Part shown: one piece after another, positions 8,237 through 14,745 of the stretch | How the letters are laid out: each line of letters opens with the position of its first letter | Numbering within the stretch: position 1 is the stretch's first letter | Source: DAOTWC01 sp048499435 | GTDB lineage: Bacteria; Chloroflexota; Anaerolineae; Aggregatilineales; Phototrophicaceae | DNA length: 64,000 nucleotides | Reading direction: 5' to 3' | NCBI GenBank assembly: GCA_048499435.1 | Contig: JASNZW010000001.1 | Location: 186,001-250,000 of the forward strand | The notes under the pieces: generated by a model | Databases searched by the model: none | What the model was told of the DNA's origin: nothing | Seen by the model: only the letters and a program-made list of their open reading frames with translations | Program-made: the position numbers and the translations under genes

Positions 8237-9268
8237 ATGACAGAGCTGTACCTGGTTATAGGGCTGGGCAATCCCGGCCGGAAATACACCGACACGCGCC
8301 ACAACGTCGGCTGGCACGTGCTGGATGCGCTCGCCCAGCGGCACGGCCTGGCCTTCGCCAAAACCGAGCGGAAGGCGCTGACAGCCAGCGGCGAGATCGC
8401 AGGGCGGCGCGTGCTGCTGGCCAAGCCGCAAACGTTCATGAACCTGAGCGGCGAGGCGGCGCGCGGGCTGGTTGACTTCTACAAAATTGACCTGGCGCGC
8501 CTGCTGGTGGTCGCCGACGATCTCGATCTGCCGCTGGGGACGCTGCGCCTGCGCCCCGCTGGCAGCGCTGGCGGCCAGCGCGGCGTCGCCAGCGTCATCC
8601 AGCACCTGGGCACACCGAACTTCAACCGCCTGCGCTTCGGCATCGGCCGCCCGCCCGGCAAGATGGACCCGGTCGCCTACGTGCTTCAGGCTTTCAGCGG
8701 CGACGACGCTATCCTGGCGCGCGAAACCGCCGGCCACGCCGCCGCCGCCATTGAAACCTGGCTGCGCGACGGCATCGAGGCCGCTATGTCGCGCTATAAC
8801 GGCGACCTGCAGGACAAGGCGGCCCCGCCGGCCAGCGACCCGCAGGCCGACCTGGCGCTGTACCTGCGCGCGCACGAGCTTAACCGCGCCGACCCCAGCC
8901 CGGTGGAGAAAATCATCGCGGCCCTCCGGCATTTGCAGCGCGCCGACGAGGCCGCTGGCTGGCACGTCGTCGCGGCAGACCTCTACAGCCGCCGCAGCCA
9001 GACACGCCGCGCGCTCTCGCACCTGGAACGGGCGGCGGCGCTGCGCCCGCACGACGCTGCCCTGCGCCTGCGGCTGGCCCGCGCCTACGCGGATGCCGGT
9101 GTTGAGAAAAAGGCGCTCAGCGCTTACCTGCACCTGGCCGAGCACCTGCGCCAGACCGGCCGCCCGCTGGAGGCGCTGCAGGCTGTCAGCGAGGCGCTGC
9201 GCCTCAACCCGCAGCACCCAGACGCGCTGCGCCTGCACGACGCGCTGCGCCGCGACATCACGTACTGA
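8237..9268 (+). CDS. pth: Peptidyl-tRNA hydrolase with C-terminal TPR-like extension
   Basis: Releases peptides from peptidyl-tRNAs that drop off ribosomes. Residues 1-190 are a full Pth domain: GLGNPG with Asn12, catalytic His22 in RHNVGW, Asn69 in QTFMNLSG and Asp95 in VADDLDLPLG. The loop that reads GGHNG in E. coli reads GGQRG here (residues 112-116), so the Asn of that loop is replaced. Normal Pth ends near 190. This protein continues for about 150 residues of Ala/Leu/Arg-rich helices with TPR-like spacing (SRRSQTRRALSHLERAAAL, DAALRLRLARAYADAG, RPLEALQAVSEALRLNP). Its last bases overlap the convergent response regulator by 11 nt. Confidence 0.93.
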   Translation: MTELYLVIGLGNPGRKYTDTRHNVGWHVLDALAQRHGLAFAKTERKALTASGEIAGRRVLLAKPQTFMNLSGEAARGLVDFYKIDLARLLVVADDLDLPLGTLRLRPAGSAGGQRGVASVIQHLGTPNFNRLRFGIGRPPGKMDPVAYVLQAFSGDDAILARETAGHAAAAIETWLRDGIEAAMSRYNGDLQDKAAPPASDPQADLALYLRAHELNRADPSPVEKIIAALRHLQRADEAAGWHVVAADLYSRRSQTRRALSHLERAAALRPHDAALRLRLARAYADAGVEKKALSAYLHLAEHLRQTGRPLEALQAVSEALRLNPQHPDALRLHDALRRDITY

Positions 9269-9638
9269 AGTCGTCCGTGCGGGGGATCAGAGCCTCAGCC
9301 AGCGCTTGATAGTTCAGCGGCTTGGTGAAAAAGTGGATGTTCAGCGCGCGCAGCAGGTCCGCGTCCGGGTTATCGCCGGCCGTCACCAGCGCGATTGGCC
9401 GCGCATCGCCGGCGGCGCGCAGCCCGCGCGCCAGCGCCAGCCCGCTGTAACCGGCCAGCCGGGCGTCAAATATCAGCGCCGCCGCTGTGTCATAAGGCGG
9501 TTGGCGCAGCGTTTGCACCGTCTCCGGCGTGAGCAGCGCCACATGCACAACGCTAACGCCATACCGGCGCATGCTGATGCGCATAATCAGCGCTTCTTCT
9601 TCACTGTCTTCTACGTAAATAATCTCGGCGGTTGGCAT
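9258..9638 (-). CDS. Divergent single-domain response regulator
   Basis: A receiver-like protein of 126 residues. The ATG at 9638 begins MPTAEIIYVEDSEEEA, a proper first receiver strand; a longer frame upstream lacks receiver sequence. Visible landmarks are the acidic pair in VEDSEE, the likely phosphoacceptor Asp in LIFDARLAGYSG, Thr in LVTAGD and Lys in FFTKPLN. There is no output domain. The start lies just after an inverted repeat that brackets a candidate -10 box. It converges on pth with an 11-nt overlap. Confidence 0.85.
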   Translation of the reverse strand: MPTAEIIYVEDSEEEALIMRISMRRYGVSVVHVALLTPETVQTLRQPPYDTAAALIFDARLAGYSGLALARGLRAAGDARPIALVTAGDNPDADLLRALNIHFFTKPLNYQALAEALIPRTDDFST

Positions 9639-9643
9639 ATAAA

Positions 9644-9680
9644 TGCAGACAGGCGCGGCCTTTATAATCCCCTGTCTGCA
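9644..9680 (-). promoter_or_regulatory. 10-bp inverted repeat around a -10-like box
   Basis: TGCAGACAGG at 9644-9653 and its exact complement at 9671-9680 are separated by 17 bases that contain TATAAA on the minus strand (9666-9661), the likely -10 box of the response regulator (start at 9638). It could be an operator or a 5'-UTR hairpin. No -35 box is obvious. Confidence 0.5.
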
Positions 9681-9742
9681 ATTATCATTCACAGCGCGCA
9701 ATTTGTCTGTAAAGTTTTGCGTTTCATAACGGTAAACCAACC

Positions 9743-9779
9743 AGTAGAGAGCTTACTTCTAACCTGTAAGCTCTCTACT
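9743..9779 (-). terminator. Perfect 14-bp hairpin after etfA
   Basis: AGTAGAGAGCTTAC (9743-9756) pairs exactly with 9766-9779 over a 9-base loop, 10 bases beyond the etfA stop. There is no good U-tract, so termination is inferred from position and stem. Confidence 0.55.
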
Positions 9780-9789
9780 AGTAAATAAA

Positions 9790-10830
9790 CTATTTACCCA
9801 GCCGTCGCTTGAGTTCCGCCGTCAACGCAGGAACAATTTTGTACAGGTCGCCCACCAGCCCATAGCGCGCCGCCTTGAAGATCGGCGTTTCGCCGTCCTT
9901 GTTGATGGCCACGATGATCTTGCTGGAGCGCATCCCGGCGAGGTGCTGGATAGCCCCCGAAATGCCGCAGGCAATGTACAGGTCCGGCGCGACCGTCTTG
10001 CCCGTCTGGCCGACCTGGTGCGCGTAGGGGATGTACCCGGCGTCCACCGCCGCCCGGCTGGCCCCCAGCGCCGCGCCCAGCACATCAGCCAGCGGCTGGA
10101 GCGTGTTCGCGAAGCCGTCCTGCGCCTTCCACACCGCCGCGTCGGCGGCGCCAGCCGGGGCATCCTTCGGGTTATTGGCCATACCGCGCCCGCCCGCCAC
10201 AATGATCGCGGCGTCGGTCAGGTTCACCTTGCCCGCTTCGACCTCGAAACTCACGATCTTGGTGGCGATCTGGTCCTCGCTGAGGGCCGGCGCCGCTGTC
10301 GCAACGCTCGCGGCGGCGCCGGGGTTGTGCGCGTTCGGCTTGAACGCGCGCGCCCGCACCGCCAGGAACAGCGTGCCCTGCGCGCCGCCCCGCACCTCGC
10401 TGACGATCTTGCCGGCGTAGACCGGGCGCGTGACGATCACGCTGCCGTCGTCCTGCACGCTGAAATCCGTGACCTCGGTCAGCAGGCCGGAATCGGTATC
10501 GGCAGCGGCGGCGGCCAGCAGCTCGCGCGCGGCGCCGGTTCCAACAGCGACGACGTAGCGCGGCTTGTTCTCCGCCACCAGCTTCGCCAGCAGCGCGGCA
10601 TACGGCTCCAGGCGGAACCCTTTCAGCGTGGCGTCCTCACACACCAGCGCCGAGTCCGCGCCGTACTGGGCGGCGACAGCGGCCGCAGCGGCGGCGCCCT
10701 CGCCAAAAACCAGCGCTACCAGCGGCAAACCAACTTTGTCGGCCAGCGTGCGGCCAACCCCCAGCGCCTCCCAACTGCTGGCCAGGGGCGCGCCGTCAAA
10801 GGTTTCAATCCAGGCGTAAACTGCGCTCAC
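9790..10830 (-). CDS. etfA: Electron transfer flavoprotein alpha subunit
   Basis: EtfA binds FAD and, with EtfB, carries electrons from acyl-CoA dehydrogenases to the respiratory chain. The 346-residue length is normal. The N-terminal domain (1-190) is variable. The C-terminal FAD domain is clear: IIVAGGRGM, AVDAGYIPYAHQVGQTGKTV, LYIACGISGAIQHLAGM and IVAINKDGETPIFKAARYGL. It overlaps the etfB stop by 4 bases, so the two are cotranscribed and coupled. The nearby acyl-CoA dehydrogenase (13463-14665) is a likely electron donor. Whether it bifurcates cannot be told here; no EtfCX genes are adjacent. Confidence 0.96.
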   Translation of the reverse strand: MSAVYAWIETFDGAPLASSWEALGVGRTLADKVGLPLVALVFGEGAAAAAAVAAQYGADSALVCEDATLKGFRLEPYAALLAKLVAENKPRYVVAVGTGAARELLAAAAADTDSGLLTEVTDFSVQDDGSVIVTRPVYAGKIVSEVRGGAQGTLFLAVRARAFKPNAHNPGAAASVATAAPALSEDQIATKIVSFEVEAGKVNLTDAAIIVAGGRGMANNPKDAPAGAADAAVWKAQDGFANTLQPLADVLGAALGASRAAVDAGYIPYAHQVGQTGKTVAPDLYIACGISGAIQHLAGMRSSKIIVAINKDGETPIFKAARYGLVGDLYKIVPALTAELKRRLGK

Positions 10831-11606
10831 AGTACCTTCTCCTCCAGCAGACGGTCAACCAGCTTGGCGGCCTGTTCCTCTGGCGTGCCCTCAATCATCT
10901 CAGCCTGCGTGTCGCGCACTTCCGGGTTTTTAAGCGCGACAACCTGCGTGCGCGCCGCCGGCGGCGTCACGCCCAGGTCAGCCAGCGTCCACTCCGGGAT
11001 AGCGGCCTTCGACGCCTTGCGGATGCCGATAAACGACGGATAGCGCGGCGTGTTAATGTCCTTCATCACCGAGATCACCGCCGGCAGCCTGCTGGTCACA
11101 ACCTGCTTGCCCTGCTCCAGCAGCCGTTCAACCTTGATCGTCCCGGCGCTGTAATCCACCTCGACGATCCGCGAAACAAAGCTGAGCATGTTCCAGCCGA
11201 GCTTGCGCGCGATCTGGTAGTTATGCTGGTCGGTGCCAACGTCCACGCTTTCCTTGCCCAAAATCACCAGGTCCACGCCGCCGAGCTTGCCGACAGCGGC
11301 GGCGGCGACAGCGGCGTAAGCCAGGCTGTCCGCGCCCGCCAGGGCCGGGTCCCACACGCGCACCGCTTCATCAAGGCCCATCGCCAGGCTGTGCTTGAGG
11401 GCTTCGTTGTGCATCTCCGGGCCGATGGCGATCACGGTCGCTTTGCCGCCGCCGTTCTTAGCCTGGACAATGGCCTCCTCAAGGGCGTGCTCGTCCCAGG
11501 GATTGACGACGGTGGCCGCGTCGCCCCAGTTGACTTTGCCGTCGCCGCCAACTTCGACTTTCGCGGCGGTGTCGGGCGTGCTGCGGGTAAAGACAACAAC
11601 GTGCAA
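10827..11606 (-). CDS. etfB: Electron transfer flavoprotein beta subunit (TTG start)
   Basis: EtfB is the AMP-binding partner of EtfA. The 259-residue length is normal. Typical patterns are NPWDEHALEEAIVQ, GPEMHNEALKHSLAMG, the signature region DLVILGKESVDVGTDQ, and RLPAVISVMKDINTPRYPS. The start is TTG, read from GGAGGG 8 bases upstream; no other start fits. It is the first gene of the etfBA pair. A hairpin for the upstream YqaE-like gene separates the two units. Confidence 0.95.
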   Translation of the reverse strand: MHVVVFTRSTPDTAAKVEVGGDGKVNWGDAATVVNPWDEHALEEAIVQAKNGGGKATVIAIGPEMHNEALKHSLAMGLDEAVRVWDPALAGADSLAYAAVAAAAVGKLGGVDLVILGKESVDVGTDQHNYQIARKLGWNMLSFVSRIVEVDYSAGTIKVERLLEQGKQVVTSRLPAVISVMKDINTPRYPSFIGIRKASKAAIPEWTLADLGVTPPAARTQVVALKNPEVRDTQAEMIEGTPEEQAAKLVDRLLEEKVL

Positions 11607-11675
11607 GGTATAACCCTCCTCAGAAACTCTTTTCGATCAACGCAGATCGGGAAGTTATTTTACCCACTGCCGCGC

Positions 11676-11699
11676 AAAAAATCGAATCGTGATTCGATT
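11676..11699 (-). terminator. Hairpin with U-tract after YqaE-like gene
   Basis: AATCGAATC (11680-11688) and GATTCGATT (11691-11699) form an inverted repeat starting in the stop codon. On the minus strand it runs into six T residues (11681-11676). An operator for etfBA is the alternative reading. Confidence 0.6.
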
Positions 11700-12063
11700 A
11701 GCGGCTGCCGCTGAGGCGGCTGCGGCGGGAATGCAGGCTGTCACCGTTATCGTCGTCGTCCACGATTTCCAGCGCGCTGCCGTCCGGCCCTTCCAGGTAG
11801 CGCGGGCCGCGCTTGGAGAGTTTGGCGTCAGCGTCAGGGATAACGACGGTGCGCACGGCACGCCCAGGCACGGTCACTGTGCGCGCTGGCTCGGATTCCC
11901 TCTGCCAGAGGTCCAGCAGGACGATCAGAACGGCGGCGATCACGCCGGGAACCCAACCGGCCAGCGTCAGGAAGGACACAAGGAAAAGAGCGCAGCAGCC
12001 CCTATCCAGAACCGCCAGCGGCGGGAGCAGAAACGCGAGAATCAGGCGGAACAGGGTCGTCAT
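11698..12063 (-). CDS. YqaE/Pmp3-family membrane protein with acidic tail
   Basis: The first 55 residues match the UPF0057/Pmp3 family of small stress-related membrane proteins: FLLPPLAVLDRGCCALFLV, then LAGWVPGVIAAVLIVLL, giving two membrane helices. Typical members end there. This one carries about 65 extra cytoplasmic residues that are rich in Arg and then acidic (LEIVDDDDNGDS), ending in a basic stretch. The ATG follows GAGGAAACGACT and starts 10 bases after the pentapeptide gene's stop, so the pair is an operon. The role in Chloroflexota is not established. Confidence 0.85.
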   Translation of the reverse strand: MTTLFRLILAFLLPPLAVLDRGCCALFLVSFLTLAGWVPGVIAAVLIVLLDLWQRESEPARTVTVPGRAVRTVVIPDADAKLSKRGPRYLEGPDGSALEIVDDDDNGDSLHSRRSRLSGSR

Positions 12064-12073
12064 AGTCGTTTCC

Positions 12074-12664
12074 TCAGCTCACATCCAACGCGCCGTGCCG
12101 GGTGAACTGGCGCAGGTCGGCGGCTGGTGTCCAGGGTGTGCCGTCCGGCAGGATCGTGCGCGCGTCACAGCGGACATAGTCCAGGTTGGCGCCGGGCAGC
12201 GCGGCCCCGGTCAGATCAGCGCCGGCCAGCACCGCCCGCCACAGGTTCGCCTGCGCCAGGTTAGCGGCCCGCAGGTTGGCCCCGGTCAGGTCGGCGGCGG
12301 CCAGGTGCGCGCGGCTCAGGTCCGCCGCGGCGAAGCTGGCCTGCGCCAGCAGCGCGTCGCACAGGTTCGCGCCGGCCAGCACGGCCTGCGTGAAATCAGC
12401 CCGGCACAGGCACGCCGCGCCGAAATAAGCCCCGGCCAGGTCAGCTTCGGCCAGCACGCTGCCGTCCAGGTCAGCGCGCGCCAGCCGCGCGCCGCCCAGG
12501 CGGGCGCGGCGAAAGCTGATCCCGCGCAGCGAGCCGTCCTGCGTCCAGCCGCGCGCCTGAAGCTGCGTCAGCGCCTCCAGCGCCGCCGCGTTGTCGGCGG
12601 TCTGCGCCTGGCGGATCAGCGCCGCTTTAGAGCGCGGCAGGCGGCGGCGCAGGTCTTGAAACAT
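12074..12664 (-). CDS. Pentapeptide-repeat protein
   Basis: Most of residues 45-175 are A(D/N)LXX pentapeptide repeats (ARADLDGSVLAEADLAGAYF, CRADFTQAVLAGANL and so on), forming a right-handed four-sided helix. The N-terminal 40 residues are a basic helical region (LRRRLPRSKAALIRQAQTAD). Some members of the family mimic DNA and protect gyrase, but most have no assigned role, and nothing here supports a specific one. It is the first gene of an operon with the YqaE-like gene. AAGGGG lies about 10 bases before the ATG. Confidence 0.9.
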   Translation of the reverse strand: MFQDLRRRLPRSKAALIRQAQTADNAAALEALTQLQARGWTQDGSLRGISFRRARLGGARLARADLDGSVLAEADLAGAYFGAACLCRADFTQAVLAGANLCDALLAQASFAAADLSRAHLAAADLTGANLRAANLAQANLWRAVLAGADLTGAALPGANLDYVRCDARTILPDGTPWTPAADLRQFTRHGALDVS

Positions 12665-12679
12665 AGCGGCCCAACCCCT

Positions 12680-13360
12680 TCATGCTTGTTGATCGCGCAG
12701 AAAAGCGGCTACCAGCGCGCCGCAGCGCGCGGCCGCCGCCGGCGTGAAATGCAGCCCATCAAACATATACGTAAAACCGCCGGCTTTCCTCTCGCGCTCA
12801 TAGTCGTCCCAGCCGGCCTGCACGCGCGCGCCAATCAGGTTGATCGCGCGCTGGTCCAGCTCCGGGCGCGCGGGCGGCGCCTCCGTCGCGAACGCCGCCG
12901 CCAGGTCGAGCACCGGGATATTGAGCGCCGCCGCGGCGGCGCGGGCGCGCTCATTGTACTGGCGCACAACCGCCGCCAGCAGCGGGCTGTACTCCACCGG
13001 CGGCAGGCCAACCCACGCCAGCGTATGCGCCAGTTGAATGCGCGTGAGCAGGTCGCGATAGGCGGCGGCGAACTGGTCCGGCGTGACCACGCCGCCGGGG
13101 ATATCCTGCGCGCGCGCGTAGTAGCGGCGCGTTTTCGGCTGGCTGTACGAGATCGCGTCGTTGCCGCCCACCATAACAAACACGCCGTCCGGCCCCTGTT
13201 CCAGCACAGCGGGCAGCCGGCGCAGCAGGTTGAGCGCCGTATTTCCGCCCACGCCCGCGTTGATCAGCGTGTGCTGCGGCAGGCGGCGCGCCGCCTCAGC
13301 CACGAAATCACCGCCGTAACCGCCCCATGTCAGGCTGTCGCCCAGGAAAACAATTTTCAT
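12680..13360 (-). CDS. SGNH/GDSL hydrolase
   Basis: A 226-residue esterase or lipase of the SGNH type. Block I is GDSLTWGG with the nucleophile Ser near residue 9, block II the Gly in GVGGNTA, block III the Asn in VGGNDAI, and block V the Asp-x-x-His in FDGLHFTP near the C-terminus, so all four catalytic-block residues are present. The ATG at 13360 begins MKIVFLGDSL; a longer frame adds unlikely sequence. There is no signal peptide, so it is probably cytoplasmic. The substrate (thioester, acetyl sugar or lipid) cannot be told. It lies between the acyl-CoA dehydrogenase and the pentapeptide operon on the same strand. Confidence 0.92.
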   Translation of the reverse strand: MKIVFLGDSLTWGGYGGDFVAEAARRLPQHTLINAGVGGNTALNLLRRLPAVLEQGPDGVFVMVGGNDAISYSQPKTRRYYARAQDIPGGVVTPDQFAAAYRDLLTRIQLAHTLAWVGLPPVEYSPLLAAVVRQYNERARAAAAALNIPVLDLAAAFATEAPPARPELDQRAINLIGARVQAGWDDYERERKAGGFTYMFDGLHFTPAAAARCGALVAAFLRDQQA

Positions 13361-13405
13361 AACGCAGCCATCGCGAAAAGGCTGGACCACCCGCCAGCCG
13401 CTAAC

Positions 13406-13436
13406 AAAAAGGGGGATCAGCGGCGCGCCGTCCCCC
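13406..13436 (-). terminator. Rho-independent terminator of acyl-CoA dehydrogenase gene
   Basis: On the minus strand GGGGGA (13436-13431) pairs with TCCCCC (13416-13411) around a self-complementary CGGCGCGCCG core, and five T residues follow (13410-13406). It lies 27 bases past the gene's stop. Confidence 0.75.
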
Positions 13437-13462
13437 TGACAATCACGACGCCAGCGCGGGCC

Positions 13463-14665
13463 TTACGCCTGCCAGTACTCAGCGTCATAGGCCGGCAGCT
13501 CACAGCGCAGCGGGCGGTCCACGCGGACGCCCAGCGCGTAATCGGCCTGCATCAACTGGTGAATCTCGCTTGTCCCCTCGTAGATCACCGCGCCCTTGCT
13601 GTTGCGCAGGTAGCGCTCGACCGGGTATTCATCGCTGAAACCATACGCGCCGTGAAGCTGGACCGCTTCCAGCGCCGCCTTGACGCTGTGGTCGGTGGCG
13701 TACCACTTCGCCATACCGGTTTCGCGCGTATTGCGCCGGCCCATATTCTTCATCCAGCCGACCTTCAGGCACAGCAGCGCAGCCGTGTCGTACCACTGCT
13801 GCATGTAGGCGAGCTTCTGCTTGATAAGCTGATGCTGGCTAATGGGCACGCCGAACGTCCGACGCTCTTCAGCGTATTTCAGGCTGTCCTCCAGGCAGGC
13901 GCGGATCAGGCCCGTCGCCCCGGCAGCGACGGTGTAGCGCCCGTTGTCCAGGCACGACATAGCGATCTTAAAGCCCTCGCCCTCCTCGCCCAGGCGGTGC
14001 GACAGCGGCACTTCGACATCCTGCATGGCGAACCAGCCCGTTGAACCGGCGCGCACCCCCAGCTTGCCGTGCAGGTCGCCGCTGCTGAAGCCGGGCATGT
14101 CGCTGGTGACGATGAAAGCGGTCATGCCCTTGTGGCCGGCATCGGGGTCTGTCTTAGCGACCGCCAGAAAATGGTGCGCCTTCGTCGCCAGGCTGATCCA
14201 CATCTTCTCACCGTTGAGGATATACCGGTCGCCGACGCGGCGGGCTGTGGCGGTCATCGCGGCGACATCGCTGCCGGCGCCCGGCTCCGTCAGGCCGAAG
14301 CCCGCGTATTTCTCGCCGCGCGCCTGTGGCACGAGAAACCGCTGCTTCTGTTCCTCCGTGCCCCACTGCAGCAGCGCCATGCTGTTGAGGCCCATGTGCA
14401 CCGACATCACCACGCGCAGCGTCGTGTCGGCGCGCTCCAGTTCCTCGCACACCAGCCCCAGCGTGATGTAATCGAACCCCTGGCCGCCGTAGCGCACCGG
14501 GATGTTAATCCCCAGTATGCCCAGCTCGGCCATGCGCGGCAGGGCCGCCGGGTTCATTTCCTGCCGGCGGTCCCACTCAGCGATCGTTGGGATCACCTCT
14601 TTATGGGCGAAATCCCGCACCATCTTTTGTGCCTGAATGTGTTCTTCGGTAAGTGTAAAGTCCAT
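13463..14665 (-). CDS. Acyl-CoA dehydrogenase
   Basis: An FAD enzyme that makes the first double bond in acyl-CoA oxidation and passes electrons to ETF. 400 residues, normal length. Visible motifs are the opening MDFTLTEEH, the substrate/FAD segment AGFGLTEPGAGSDVAAM, EKMWISLATKA, and the C-terminal IYEGTSEIHQ carrying the usual catalytic Glu. The ATG at 14665 gives the standard N-terminus. Chain-length or branched-chain specificity cannot be read by eye. The etfBA pair lies 2 kb downstream on the same strand and is a probable acceptor. Confidence 0.95.
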   Translation of the reverse strand: MDFTLTEEHIQAQKMVRDFAHKEVIPTIAEWDRRQEMNPAALPRMAELGILGINIPVRYGGQGFDYITLGLVCEELERADTTLRVVMSVHMGLNSMALLQWGTEEQKQRFLVPQARGEKYAGFGLTEPGAGSDVAAMTATARRVGDRYILNGEKMWISLATKAHHFLAVAKTDPDAGHKGMTAFIVTSDMPGFSSGDLHGKLGVRAGSTGWFAMQDVEVPLSHRLGEEGEGFKIAMSCLDNGRYTVAAGATGLIRACLEDSLKYAEERRTFGVPISQHQLIKQKLAYMQQWYDTAALLCLKVGWMKNMGRRNTRETGMAKWYATDHSVKAALEAVQLHGAYGFSDEYPVERYLRNSKGAVIYEGTSEIHQLMQADYALGVRVDRPLRCELPAYDAEYWQA

Positions 14666-14745
14666 AATCCGCTCTGGCTTTCTCAACAAGGCAGCAGTTT
14701 GCACAAGCGTTGCAGGACAGAGTATACCACGTCTGGCCGGTTTTC

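Noticed and set aside
11813..14044. 743-codon plus-strand frame
   Set aside because: Runs antisense across four recognisable genes (YqaE-like, pentapeptide, SGNH hydrolase, acyl-CoA dehydrogenase); product is low-complexity.
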